This document shows positions 33,537 through 45,185 of a stretch of 64,000 nt of DNA, piece after piece (position 1 is the first letter of the stretch; the number at the start of each line of letters is the position of its first letter). Made by a program: the position numbers and the translations under genes. The DNA is from Phoma sp. XZ068 (Eukaryota; Ascomycota; Dothideomycetes; Pleosporales; Didymellaceae), in the NCBI GenBank assembly GCA_004835665.1, contig RBKR01000011.1, forward strand, positions 1,302,001 through 1,366,000, written 5' to 3'. The notes beneath the pieces were generated by a model, which worked only from the letters and a program-made list of their open reading frames with translations, made no database searches and had not been told where the DNA came from.

Positions 33537-35222
33537 ATGCCACGTCCGATCAGAGGTCTCAGACGAGGTGTGTTTTGCATCAGCCTCTATTTAAGTTGAG
33601 GTTGTTAACGATCTTCAGGCTGGCTCGTACTGCCCCTCGGCAGGAGCCACACCCGGTTCCAGCCCTCCCTCCTTCGGCAGCTGCCGTCGCCCAACGAACG
33701 ACCCACTGAGCACCCTCAGAAACCCGGCGATGGCAGCGACGACAAGCAAGAGCGAAGCAAATTCGCCCGCAGCGTTCTCGAAGGCAGCACCGTAGCGCTC
33801 ATCTCGCTACTAGGCCTGGGTCTTGGAGGCTATGCATACAGCATCCTCTACAAGAGGACTGTCAGGAGCAAGATCGAGAATGCCTTCTCGACAGGCTACA
33901 GCTCGCAGGAGCGCGTCGCATTAGGCCGCATCGCCTATGGAACGGAGCCGGAAAAGATTCAGGAAATCGTGGAGAAGGAATTCTGGGTGCCGAGACACGA
34001 GCAGGAGCAAATCAATGATATTATCAGCGGCAAGACTCGCGGCAAATACTATATCATCATTGGTGAAAGGGGCACCGGCAAGCGCGCCTTGCTGCTGGAA
34101 GCCATGCGAAAGGTCAATGGCGACGGTGTAGCGATGTTGGAAGCGCACAGCGAGCTGGAAGTGTTTCGTACACGACTTGGCAAGGCTATCGACTACGAGT
34201 TCCATGAGGATTACATTGGTGGTTTGTTCAGCATCAGAGGTCCACGAGACAGCACTCCACTGCTTGACATTGAGCGAGCGCTGAACCAGCTCGAGAAGGT
34301 CGCTCTGTCGATGAGGAAGCGTCGTGGGAAGCCGCTTTTGATGGTCATCAACAACATTCATCTTTGCAAGGATGATGACCAAGGTCGCGACCTGATGGAA
34401 ATTCTGCAGCAGCGAGCGGAGATCTGGTCAACCAACGAACTGGTTACAGTCGTCTTCACATCAGACGAGCACTGGACGCTGGAGCGTCTGATACCACACT
34501 CCACGAACATGCACATCATGAACATCCGCGACGTTCAGAAAGACGTGGTGACGGACGCCCTGAGGAAGTATCGCGCCAAATATCACAACGAACACGTGCC
34601 TCAAAGTATTCTGGATGAAGTCTTTGCCAAAGTTGGTGGCCGACTCATTTTCCTGAACCAAGTTGCCAAGTCCAATGACATGCTGCAAGTATGTGCAAAT
34701 ATCAACAGGCGTGAGAAGTCGTGGTTCCTCAACCAGTGCTGGATTCTCGGCGACTCAATGGACGACGACGTCGAAGAGCAGCAGAAGTTTTGTGCTGCAG
34801 CCATCGTGCTAGCACGAGCCCTCGTCATGCGCGAGCAGGAGAACGCAGATCCAAATGGGGTACTTCCTGAGATACCTCTGCATGAAGCACGCCAAATCAT
34901 CACGCGTGCGGACTTTGTCAGACCATTTGATCACATCAACGTGATCCACATCGACGCGTGGGGCATGGTGCGTGCAGACTCGGTGCCGATGCAAAATGCT
35001 TTCCGCGAGATCTGCAACGAGGAGGGCTTCGAGGAGCACTTGAAGGCCACCCTGAATAGGCTCGACGAATTGGAGAGCTTGGCAAGGACGAGGGAGGTGA
35101 GCTGGAGAGCAGCACCAGATCGGAGTGGTGGTATTGTGCCTGTGCAGACGTACTGCGCAAAGATCTCAGATCCACGAGCTGGAGGCCACGAACCAGGGCC
35201 ATCAAGCACCCCAGCACGTTAA
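33537..35222 (+). CDS. Mitochondrial membrane-anchored P-loop ATPase (Orc1/AAA-like)
   Basis: Two exons, 33537-33567 and 33619-35222; 544 aa. The big frame has no ATG before its conserved part. A 51-bp intron (GTGTGT donor, GTTAAC branch, TTCAG acceptor) joins it to MPRPIRGLRRG, making a strong mitochondrial presequence (WLVLPLGRSHTRFQ after the junction). A transmembrane helix follows at about 67-87 (TVALISLLGLGLGGYAYSIL). The ATPase domain has Walker A at 159-165 (GERGTGKR) and a strand-B segment LLMVINNIHL at about 249-258, where the usual Asp-Glu is replaced by Asn-Asn. The region after it fits an AAA lid. The family is conserved in filamentous fungi. It is probably an inner-membrane protein; substrate is unknown. 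Confidence 0.82.
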
Positions 35223-36135
35223 AGTCCTATAGCCCTACAATGTCAACCTTATCAAGACACCGCCCTCCAATCAGACTCTGTGTCTCGTTTGCTTTGTCGT
35301 TTTGCTATTGTTCTACCTTTCACCGTTCGCTTCCCCTCTTCTCTTTCATCGGAGTCGTCTCGTAACGAGGCACTATATCCCCTCAGCCGCTTGAATCCTA
35401 GCGCAGCTGAGCCCAGCTAACCTTCTTGTTGGTGCTTAAGCTCCGCCACGGTCGATGCAATGTCGGCTCTGGTCCTGGTCAAGGTGAATACCCCACGGCC
35501 AAACAACGTGGCTTGTTACGATGTCGATGTGATGTGCATAAAGTAACGAAAGTCTAGTCAGCCGCGCAATGCTCTCATTGGGCACTTATTCAAACCAAGA
35601 CGCGAAGACCGCAGTCCACCCGAAACCGCTTTGAATTGCCGTGAGCCAAGAACTCCGCTAGAAGAACAAGTGGCTCGGCCTCAACGCAATGATAAGCTCC
35701 GTTAAACAATGCCAACCTCGGCTTACAACCGCGTTCGGCGTCGCCGCCGATGAATTACATGTAGGCTGTGCTATACAAGTTGTAATTGGCTCACCCATAT
35801 TGTTCGAGACAACCCATCGACCCGGGAGCCTAGTCCGGGGAAGCGTGGGGGTCTCACCTTGGTATTGCGGGGGATTGTCTGGGGTAGCAGGTGTGTCTAG
35901 TCACAAGCAGGTATAGTGTTGCAGCATCCGACTCAACACCAAGACAATACAAGCCACCACACCGGGAGAAGATGCTCAGGACGGGTAGCTGGGTCTCGGC
36001 CAGGCTTGGAAAGCTGCTTGACCTTTGAAGATGAAGGTGAACCGAATCTCTATAAAGCGCTGAGATCGCCCTGCTCGCTGCTCAGTACCCGCCGTGCTCT
36101 TGTACAATCTTTGGTGGCTCAAATTACGAAGAATC
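35223..36135. other. Intergenic with MFS-gene promoter
   Basis: 913 bp without a gene. The right end holds the TATA box at 36051 and the leader of the transporter gene. Confidence 0.55.
36051..36056 (+). promoter_or_regulatory. TATA box of the transporter gene
   Basis: TATAAA lies 80 bp upstream of the ATG at 36136, typical of a regulated fungal permease gene. Confidence 0.5.
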
Positions 36136-37908
36136 ATGACTGCTTCCAACCGTGCTCCGACTCATGGCACAACCACCGATAACGAGAAGAATGACGTCAC
36201 CGGCACAAACTATGTCGAACGTGTAGATACGCATGACAATGAGATCGCTTTGGCCAAAGTAGAGGCGGACGCGAAGCTCGATGAGTTCGGTGCTCGTAGC
36301 AAGACGAACCCGGAAGAAATCGCGCTGGTGAAGAAGCTTGATCGCACTATCCTTGTAAGCACTGTAGATTCAGCACCTAGACGTTGACGACTGACTTTAA
36401 ATAGCCTATGCTCTGGATCATGTATTTGTAAGACCTTCGACAACTTCTTCTTCATAGTGAAGGAATCTGGCTGACTTGTGCTAAAGCTTCAACTTCCTCG
36501 ATCGCAATGCCCTTGTCAACGCCAAGCTTAACTCCTTGGAGAAGGACTTGGGTCTCCGCGGCACACAGTACAACACGCTGATTTCCATTCTATTTGTCGG
36601 CTATATCGCGGGGCAAATTCCGTCAAACATGATTCTCAATCGTGTCAGGCCATCGTGGTACTTGGGCGGTACGTTTGATGCTTCTTTCGGATTTACAATA
36701 GCTGATCAGCAACAGGTTTCTGCATGGCTTGGTCGATTGTATGTCTTCTGACTTTCTTGGCCAATGACTTTGGAAGTATGCTGGCGTGTCGCTTTTTGCT
36801 AGGTGTGACTGAGGCTCCTGTGAGTATTTTAAGTTTATAAGCAAAGGAAGGGCGCCTGACTAACAAACCGATAGTTTTACCCTGGTGCTCTCTTCCTGCT
36901 ATCCCTTTTCTATACCAAGAAAGAGATTGCGACTAGAATGGCCATCTTCTACACTGGTAACATGATTGCTTCCAGTTTTGCGGGTCTGATTGCGGCTGGT
37001 GTTTTTGCTGGGCTCGATGGCACCCGTGGGCTTGCTGGGTGGCGATGGTACGTCCCTGAAACTGCTCCTATTTTACTGTTACAAGGAAGCTAATCAATTG
37101 GTCGTCTAGGCTCTTCCTCATTCAAGGCGCCCTATCGATTGGCGTCGCGTGCCTCTCCTTCTTCCTGCTTCCAGACCACCCCCTACAAACCCGCTGGCTG
37201 AGCGAAGACCAGCGTCAACTAGCACACAATCGTATTGCCGCCGATACCACGCAGCGCGAAGAAGCCACCAGTGTATGGGTCGGTCTGCGCCAGGCGCTCG
37301 CCGACTGGCGCACATGGGTCTTCTGCCTGATGTACAACACGCACATTTCCTCCGTCAGCTTCCAAAGCTTCCTCCCGACCGTCGTCCGCACCCTCGGCTA
37401 CAATACCACCACCACCCTCGCGCTCACTTGCCCTCCGTACCTCCTCGCTGCTGCCATGGCAATCATCATGTCTTACACATCCGGCCGCTACAACGAGCGC
37501 ACCTGGCACATCACCGTCTGCAAGTGCATCATCATCATTGGTTTCATCATCCCCGCCGTGACCACCAACGTCGCCGCCCGCTTCGTCGCCATCTTCATCT
37601 TCGTCACCTTCTCCTTCGGCATCAACAACATCATGCTCGGCTGGACCAGCGCAACGCTCGGCCAGACACCCGAGAAGAAAGCCGTAGCGCTGGCGCTGTG
37701 TAATTCGCTCGGCAACATGAGCAGTGTATACACGCCGTACTTGTGGCCCAGCACCGATAACCCACGGTTTTTGAAGGCGTGGATGGCGAGTATTAGTTTT
37801 TCGGTTATTGCGGTGGCGGCGGTATGGATTATGAGGTTGAGTCTGCAGCATAAGAATAAGAAGATGAGGCAGACTAACCCGGAGACTATGGTGTTTTATG
37901 TTTATTAG
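36136..37908 (+). CDS. MFS transporter, Dal5/Tna1-type anion:cation symporter family
   Basis: Six exons: 36136-36354, 36405-36427 (23 nt), 36487-36668, 36716-36819, 36875-37047 and 37110-37908; 499 aa. Joins restore helix 1 (WIMYFFNFLDRNALVNAKLN), the helix 2-3 segment (SILFVGYIAGQIPSNMILNR plus WYLGGFCMAWSIV) and helix 4-6 (CRFLLGVTEAPFYPGALFLL SLFYTKKEI). The FLDR...NAKL, E-A-P-F-Y-P-G and Y-[TK]-K-x-E motifs are those of the fungal allantoate/nicotinate/vitamin permease family (Dal5, Tna1, Seo1). The C-terminal half is a complete six-helix bundle (GWTSATLGQTPEKKAVALAL CNSLGNMSSVYTPYLWP). It probably imports a small organic anion at the plasma membrane; substrate is unknown. Confidence 0.92.
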
Positions 37909-38042
37909 AAGGTTGGGCTGGGACTGTGCTCATAGGAAGTATCAAGATGGCCAGGTTATATTCGAAATTATCTATGAGAAATTGATGCGGATAGCCTTGA
38001 TATTTAGACGACTTGTAATCCTCCATTGCACCGTCTTGTGTA

Positions 38043-41000
38043 TCATACCTCTCGTGGATCATAGCTTGGTACCTTCAGATACCTATCATCGACAGCACTG
38101 TCTAGATCAGGTGGCATATTATACATCGGTTCCGAAGGTGCCTGAAAGATGCGAATCTCTGGAAGAGGGGTATGTTCGGGATCCAAGAAAGACACGAGTT
38201 TCCCTAGCTCTGACTCTAACTTGGTCAGTGTTGGTCGTGCGCTGGGTTCGATCTGCAACATTGTTTCTACAATCTTTATCGTCGCTTGCACCGGTCCTGT
38301 AGTGCGCCCAAGCAGGCTTTGCAACATGCTGGTAACCGCTGTCCGTATTTGGGCTCCTGCATTAGGTCCGGTTTCTCCAATGTAATGGAAACCTTCGTCT
38401 TCAACGCCGTCGGGCTTCACAGCGAGGCCACGACTGTCGCGAAATTTGGTCAGAGCAGTATGGCCATCAATATGCCATACAAGAATTTCCAAGTAAGTGC
38501 AGCCGAGTGACCAGATATCGGCTCTTGCGGCTCCGCTACTCAGTGCCGCGTATTCTTCTGGTGATCTGTACACCAGAGCTTTAGATCGACGACCTTGATG
38601 GATTTTGGATAACTTCGTCAAGAGACGTAGCATTGATGCTTGGTCAAGGTAGACCAGGATCTTGTTCGGGTTGATGTCAAGAATGAATTGTTCAGGTGGC
38701 GACCTAGCTGATCGGTCTCGAGAATGCGCCATTGACCGATTTTGACTATGCAACTTGAGTACTGCATCCGCTATGCCCCACAGTTGTACCAACAGTATTT
38801 TGTCGCTTAGCAGTGAGACAGGGCAATCATGCATATATTCCTCAAGCGTTGAGTGTGCCTTTTCGTAAAGCCTATGCAATCGACCAGACACGCAGAATGC
38901 GGCTAAGCACCGAACAAGATGTGCGTGGATTATCTGTAATGTTGTCTGAATGAGATCCTGATGATATGAATCGTCAATTCTCGATATGTGCATAGCAAAG
39001 GGCTCGTCTTTCTGCACCTAGTCAGTACCTATGTTTTTGCTGTTCTTCTAATACGAGCTTACCTGGGGAAACTCGTGCTGGTCTGGATGGATCCAAACGT
39101 TGTAAACTTCACCAGAAGACCCAATTCTCAAGATTCGTGCCGGTGATTCGTCGAAGTTGATTGGTATGGCACAATTTTCCTCTAATATCTGAAATGAGCC
39201 AAGCTCGAAAAAGGCCGCGTTGAAGTACCGCTGATGGTGGATAAAAGAGCTTCGAAATCTCCGCCTGAACTGTGTACCGATGTAGTCATCAACACCCAGA
39301 GGGAATTGAGCATCGGAAAAGCCTTGCTCAATGAGGCCTTCGAGAAAACTCATGGGAAGCTCGGTATATACACAAGTGACAAACAGCTTCCGGCAGTCAT
39401 TGTACACTTGCCAGACAAGGTCATTCGATCTCTTGTCCCCGAGAAGGATATGGTCGCTATTGAGGAATACCTGTTTTATTGCATCTTGGCTGGTAACTTG
39501 TTCAAAAGCTGGCTTCGGCAGAAAGTCCTGTCTCTCTCCACAGAAGTACAATCGCTCGATGTGATCATCCATGAAGTCAAGAAGCGCATCAACGTCTCCA
39601 AATTGAGCTGCATCTTCGTTGATCACGCTAATTACAGTTTGAGCTTCCAATATGTGCTCAGCCTGCACAGCAGCGTTCTGTTTAGTTTGCCAGTTGAGAA
39701 GCATCGCATCGGGCTCAGCTGACTGATTCGATGCCCTTATTTTGGAACAAACGTTTGTCCAATCTTGAGAATCTTGTGGCGCAGGTGGAAGATGCTCGTG
39801 GGTATCCTCGGTATTTGAGCTGACCTCATAGTCCCATGTATTGTGTAGATCTGCATCATCAACCTCAAATCTGTGATGTTGTGTTGAGTCGGTCTCATCC
39901 GAAAAATCTTCAAGGCGGCTGCTTCGGTCATCGTGGGCTTGGTGGGATGCATTCGACCCATCGTCAGATTTCCCTTTGTCATCAACATGAGACGAGAGAA
40001 CGAATAGAGCTAACTGCTCCAGATGTTGTGCGATATGAGGATATAGGTCTGTCAGTGGAAGACTCGTAGGGCATAACGGACAGCGATCTATTGTATCATC
40101 ATCCGCTGGACGCTCGCTGAGAGCGAGCAATAACAGCATCTGATCCTCTGCGATACGTTCTTGGTGATTGTTCTGAAGATGTTTGGCAAGCAACTGTTGA
40201 CTTGGAAAGGATTGACGGCAGCCATCTGAACACTGCCATTGCCGTCGGTGCATCTGATTTTCATGATAGATCCAATCGTGACGGACGTGATACTGCTTGG
40301 AAGCACTGACACAATCCTCGAATGTGCAAATATATGGTCTTAAGTCTCTGTAGACGTGTTCTCTACAGGGACGTTCAGTTAACAAGATTACAAAATTGTT
40401 TTATAGAACGGGTAGAACGTACTTCCAGTCTCGTCTCCTCTTCATCAAGTGTGACTTAAGGCTTAATCCGCAATACGGACATTGGAACTCCACAGCCATA
40501 GAAGCGGCTCGAGGTAATGGGGGAACTCGTGTTGACTTGAAGTTCCCAACCACGGATTCCTCGTATTCAGTACGCAGCGCATCATCCTCTTTTACATCCT
40601 CCACATCTGACACAACTGCTGTTGTAAAAGAAACTTTCGATATCCCTGTTCGTTCTGTTTCACTGGGGGTAGTGATCGCGCTATGTGCTTTGGGAGCCAT
40701 GGCTGCATCGGTCGCCGATGATGGGATTTTCGATCTACTCTCGACTTTCGGCTGGACATTGGCAACCACTGGTGCAGGCTCTGGTTTATCTGCATGTTGA
40801 AGCCAATATTGCAACTGTGTACGGCGCTTGATGCTTGCTTTCGCCAGCCGAAGGATGAGCGATTCGGCGACTTGGATATTTGTATTGGCGGAGGAGATTT
40901 CAACCGTACCCTCCTGATTGCATGCTGCCCAGTCGCCATACCACTGCAAGAGCTTTTCTCGAACATGGGCGCATTCAAATGGCATGAACTCCTGCAAGAC

Positions 41001-41623
41001 AAGATCATAATCGTTCTCTGATTTGTTGGAACGAAGATATCTTCCGGTCAACCCCGGTCGCTTGAGCAAGGCTGAAGCATTGTAAAGCAGTCCGATTTGT
41101 TCGGAGACATGACGTAATATATTCCCAACTTTGGGCTGGGGTTGTAGTGAGCTGACCAAAGGGCTGTGGTCCAACTCAGGGTCCTGTGTATCAGACTTTG
41201 CAGGCACCGCACTCGTGGTTATCCGGGCGTCGTCGTGGCGCTCATGAGAGGTATCAAGCGTCGCCACGGCTTGAGGCAAAGCTGTTAGCTGTGTCTATCT
41301 GCACGACTTTTATACCAACCTGAATTCAGCAATTTGGCTAATTGTCCGAGCGTGCTGATGAGGATTCGTTTTGTTTTTGCTCGACCTCGAACAAGCTCGT
41401 CAAGAGAGCCTCTCGTTCCGGATGGTAGGTAAGCTCGCGTTTGCTCGCCCCAGATCCTTAATTTACCGTATCCCTCTATCGACGTGTCATAAGCAGGTGG
41501 TTTACAGTCCTGAGTGTAGATATTAGGGTTATTCAATCGGGATAACAGATGCTGAAAGGATGATACGCATTGCCCATAAAGTTGGGCGAGCGACACATCC
41601 AAATCCGTCTGTGAAACAGCCAT
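38043..41623 (-). CDS. C2H2 zinc-finger (acuF-like) protein with C-terminal pseudokinase domain
   Basis: Four exons: 41623-41320, 41281-40423, 40362-39063 and 39017-38043; 1145 aa. The first intron is only 38 bp and is the least certain join. Residues 1-250 are a helical domain. At about 370-460 lies a zinc-finger array: FQCPYCGLSL, then WKEHVYRDLRPYICTFEDC, HDWIYHENQMH, WQCSDGCRQSF...HLQNNH and a later DRCPLCPTSL...HIAQH, as in the acuF-like C2H2 family. The C-terminal 340 residues are kinase-like: a glycine loop (LRIGSSGEVYNVWI), an YRSPEE activation-segment end and ADIWSLGCTYLEILVW. Key catalytic residues are replaced: the VAIK lysine (FAMHIS), the lysine and asparagine of HRDxKxxN (LDINPNKILV) and DFG. 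It is therefore a predicted pseudokinase. Divergent from the DUF7580-type gene. Confidence 0.82.
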
Positions 41624-41953
41624 TCTGTATCACTTGTTAGGGAGGGGGTCGTTTGCGAGAGTGTTGCGTTCGGCTGCTGCGCATGGATCCCCCGTACTCG
41701 CGACAGGGTGCTTAGATTGTGAAGCACATCTAGTTTGTTGATAACATGGATACGATATAAGTCTGCAAGGGGGTATGTTATCAAGGCTGACGAAGAGGCT
41801 GTGAGTTATTTCTTGAGGGGCTGTCGGTTACTCAGCATACCAGTATCACCTGCAGGGTTGCATCCTCTTGCCCCGCCATGCTCAGCCTTGCTGCCCAAAT
41901 ATGATATCTCTCCATGCCACCATTGAGACCAACTCAAGGGCCCTGATTTTGTC
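41624..41953. promoter_or_regulatory. Shared divergent promoter, pseudokinase / DUF7580 genes
   Basis: 330 bp separate the two start codons. No TATA or repeat is evident. Coordinated expression of the pair is an inference from the layout. Confidence 0.5.
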
Positions 41954-43804
41954 ATGGAGGTTGCTGGAGTTGTTCTTGGAGGCATTCCTTTGATATTGAC
42001 TGCCTTCGAGAAGTACGCAAAAGTGGCGCGGGTGCTAAAGGACTATTCCGAGTACGATGCCACACTTAATAGACTGCAAACAACCCTTTGGATACAAGAA
42101 GAGCAGTTCGACGAGACTATGGAATGCATCGGCTTCAACGACATGTCTCGTGACGAGATTGAAATACACCTGCTTCAGCAGCACCCAGACAAAGGGGCCA
42201 GATTTATACACATCATCAGACGCATTGACGAAATAGCGCTGACTATCGCAAAGAAGCTTGATACCAATCCGCCTAGCAAGGTGAGTGCGCTTACCTAGAT
42301 ACCTATCTAGGCAAGCAGCAATGAGGTTGAAAGTAATGCTAACAGGTATACTAGCGTTTTAAAGCGGAGATGCAGAGAATACTGTTGAGCTTGGATCTCG
42401 AGGATGGGGAATTAAGACAGCTATTCAACGAGTTGGGCGCATTGAACAACGCGCTGAAGAACTGCTTTGGGGGGAAAATAGAGGTTCCTTCAGCCGAAAC
42501 AGTCGAAAACAGGGTAGTAAGGCGCTTACATGCGTTTTTTGATACTGACCGATGTACTACTGCCAACCACAACGCTCGGGTCCTCCATGGAGCTTTGAAA
42601 GCTGGCTGGGGTTGCACATGCTCTGTGCCTCACAAAGGTGGTCTACGGTTGACCTGGCATACACAAAAGTGGCTGTCCCCAGCAAAATTCGAAATGGCTT
42701 TATCGTACAGAAGGACATCGACCGGTCTTCAAGAAGAGGTTTGGAAACATGTCAGGGTGCATGTTGAGGACACCGTAAAATCAGCATTGCTACCTCCCCC
42801 TCCGAATCCCAAACCTGCTGGACCAGCCAAGGAACGGGTGCTGGAAGGACTCGGCAGAACTCTTAAGCGAGTGAGAATTCAGGGAGAATCAGAGACTGAA
42901 ACCAAAAACAGCGCGACCTCTACCAATGCTCATACAGTGGGTGAGTATACAGCTTCGACCATTATCTTCACTACAAACAACAATCTAACGACAGACAGCC
43001 CATGCTCCCACACTCTCAACGACACCTTGTTCGACTCAAGGCTCTAGTCACATAACAGCTCTTTGTTCGAACTTAAGAGACTGTACTGGCATTGCGAAGG
43101 ATCTGGGATACCTCATGCACCCCGACCCAAATTATGCACAGCACATTCAAATGCATAGTACACCGACAAAGCCATCTACCATTATCGACTCCCAAGCGCT
43201 GATAGGACAAACGAAGAAAATACGTCTACCACGCAAGCGGCGATTTGAGATAGCAACATCAATTTGTTGGGGTGTACTGCTACTGGCGGACACCGACTGG
43301 CTTAGCGAGGACCTTACCAAAGATGAAGTCCAATTGATGACAGACATCTGTAAATCACATACACGAGATGGCTTGGAAGATACGTATGTGTCATGTTCAT
43401 TCGAAGAACCATGTACAGACGTAACGCCCTCACCAACCACAATTAAACCGCGGAACTTCATACGCAATCGAACGCTGTTCGCCTTGGGCATAACGCTGAT
43501 GGAACTGTGTTTGAACCGAGCCCTCCCGGCACTCAGGAACGAACTAAAAGGAACATCGTCTGCGAATGGGGTCCCAATCACGGTGGATGATATCGACGAG
43601 TGCCTTGAAGAAGTATACTCAGAGGCTGGTGATGAGTATGGCTATGCAGTCCAAAGATGCCTTCGATGCGAGTTTCCTGGACCAGACCGTCAGAAGACAT
43701 TCCAGCACCCTCCTTTTCGAACGCATTTCTTCCGTGGCGTTGTGGCCCCTGTACAGGCAACGTACGAAATGATCTCCAATCCAACGGTCGCGATAGGCTC
43801 ATGA
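41954..43804 (+). CDS. DUF7580-type protein (fungal accessory family)
   Basis: Three exons (41954-42280, 42355-42940, 42999-43804) encode 572 aa. It opens MEVAGVVLGGIPLILTAFEK YAKVARVLKDYSEYDATLN, the standard N-terminal helical domain of these proteins. A basic middle part (GALKAGWGCTCSVPHKGGLR LTW; HTQKWLSPAKFEMALSYR) is followed by the C-terminal half: LCSNLRDCTGIAKDLGYLMH, RRFEIATSICWGVLLLADTD WLSEDL, then FALGITLMELCLNRALP. This last stretch resembles a degenerate kinase C-lobe. The family (DUF7580, recalled) is expanded and variable in Pezizomycotina and often near incompatibility-type genes; function is unknown. Its head-to-head neighbour also carries a degenerate kinase domain. Confidence 0.82.
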
Positions 43805-43839
43805 GTTGTGCAATGTGCGCTGAAATACTATCAATGGAT

Positions 43840-43918
43840 GGTTCACTAAGTAACATGAACGTTATTTAAGTAACCTGGAGGGTTCATTTAAGCAACATGG
43901 AGGGTTCATCTAAGCAGC
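43840..43918. repeat. Degenerate tandem repeat, about 4 units of 20-22 bp
   Basis: Successive units read GGTTCACTAAGTAACATGAAC, GTTATTTAAGTAACCTGGAG, GGTTCATTTAAGCAACATGG (+AG) and GGTTCATCTAAGCAGCCT. The shared core is GGTTCAtntAAGnAaC. Confidence 0.55.
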
Positions 43919-44183
43919 CTAAAATTGATCATAATTCAAATTTATTGTGACAAGCTAAGCTCTACTGGAGCTACTTAGTCCATTTGGGTTTCTTCGCGAG
44001 ACCCCACGTAAAAGCCAGACACGGAACGCCGACAACTACCGATGCCCCGATAGATAGTGTGGTAGTCTACTTGGTATGGCTAATTTCCGCAAGGTTCCGA
44101 CTAGCGTAGTAGTGTTGTGTCTTGGCATCGAAGCTGCCTGAAGAACTCGTCTTACTCGATGGTTCATAGAGAGAGAGTTGCAT

Positions 44184-44190
44184 TATAAAA
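44184..44190 (+). promoter_or_regulatory. Candidate TATA box of the SDR gene
   Basis: TATAAAA lies 148 bp upstream of the ATG at 44332. Sequence match only. Confidence 0.4.
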
Positions 44191-44331
44191 GAATTGTAGT
44201 TGCAGCTGTATAAACATTATGATCCTTCTAAGGGGAAATCAACAGCTGATTATTAAGCAGCATAAAGTCACGATCCCCCACAACCTTCAAGGGTTATAAC
44301 TTTTGCTCTCAACCCATATATCCCTATCAAG

Positions 44332-45185
44332 ATGTCGGACTCAACCAAGTACCTCTCCAAGCTTCGGGACTCCCACATTCTCGTGATCGGTGGGTCTTCG
44401 GGCATCGGTTTCTGCGTTGCAGAAGCATGTGTGGAACATGGCGCAATAGTTACAGTGTCCTCCTCAAACAAGGACCGCATTAACAGTGCAGTCGAGAAGC
44501 TGAAAGGAAGTTATCCGTCGGCTACACAAAGGGTTTTTGGTATCCGTGTCGACCTCTCGAACGCAGATACGCTCGAGGATGAGCTGAAGACGCTGTTAGA
44601 GAGTACCAAGGAGAAGCTGAGAGGACAGAAGTTGGATCATGTGGTTTTCACAGCGGGCAATGCGATAGCTACGATCAAGCTGGAAGATATGGTAAGATTA
44701 TTTTCGTACGCAGAACTTGGAGCAATCGGAATGACTAAGTCCTTTAGACCATGCAAAATATCGTACAGGCAGGGCAAATCCGTTTCTTCGCACCTCTTCT
44801 CCTCGCGAAATTCCTTCCCGCCTACCTCAACTCGTCCTACAAATCCTCCTACACCATCACTACAGGAACTACCTCTGAGAAGCCCGTTCCCAACTGGAGT
44901 GTCGTTGGCTCCTATGCTGGCGGTCACCACAGCATGGTCCACAACCTTGCGCTTGATCTTAAGCCAATTAGGGTCAACGGTGTTAGTCCAGGTGCTGTAG
45001 ACACTGAGCTGTGGGCAATGTCAGCGGACGAGAAGGAAATGGTCATGAAGGCCGTGGCGGAAAAAATGACGACTGGAAGGCCTGGGCAGCCTGAGGATGT
45101 GGCGGAGGCATACTTAGCGATTATGAAGGATGTGAACATGGACGGTAGTGTGATTAGAACGGATGGTGGATATATGCTTATGTAA
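44332..45185 (+). CDS. Short-chain dehydrogenase/reductase-like protein lacking the catalytic lysine
   Basis: Two exons (44332-44691, 44748-45185) encode 265 aa. The Rossmann start is clear (HILVIGGSSGIGFCVAEACV, GxxxGxG), followed by a DLSNAD nucleotide-binding turn, HVVFTAGNA (NNAG position) and RVNGVSPGAVDTELW. The catalytic segment SVVGSYAGGHHSMVHNLALD LKP has the tyrosine but histidine where the YxxxK lysine should be. Fungal relatives with a GLHGM-like string share this change, so it marks a subfamily rather than a recent mutation. Cofactor and substrate are unknown; catalysis may be altered. Confidence 0.88.

Larger units (their letters stand above)
43805..44331. other. Intergenic with short degenerate repeat and SDR promoter
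   Basis: 527 bp. A degenerate 20-22 bp repeat at 43840-43918 and a TATA box at 44184 are the only features noted. Confidence 0.5.
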
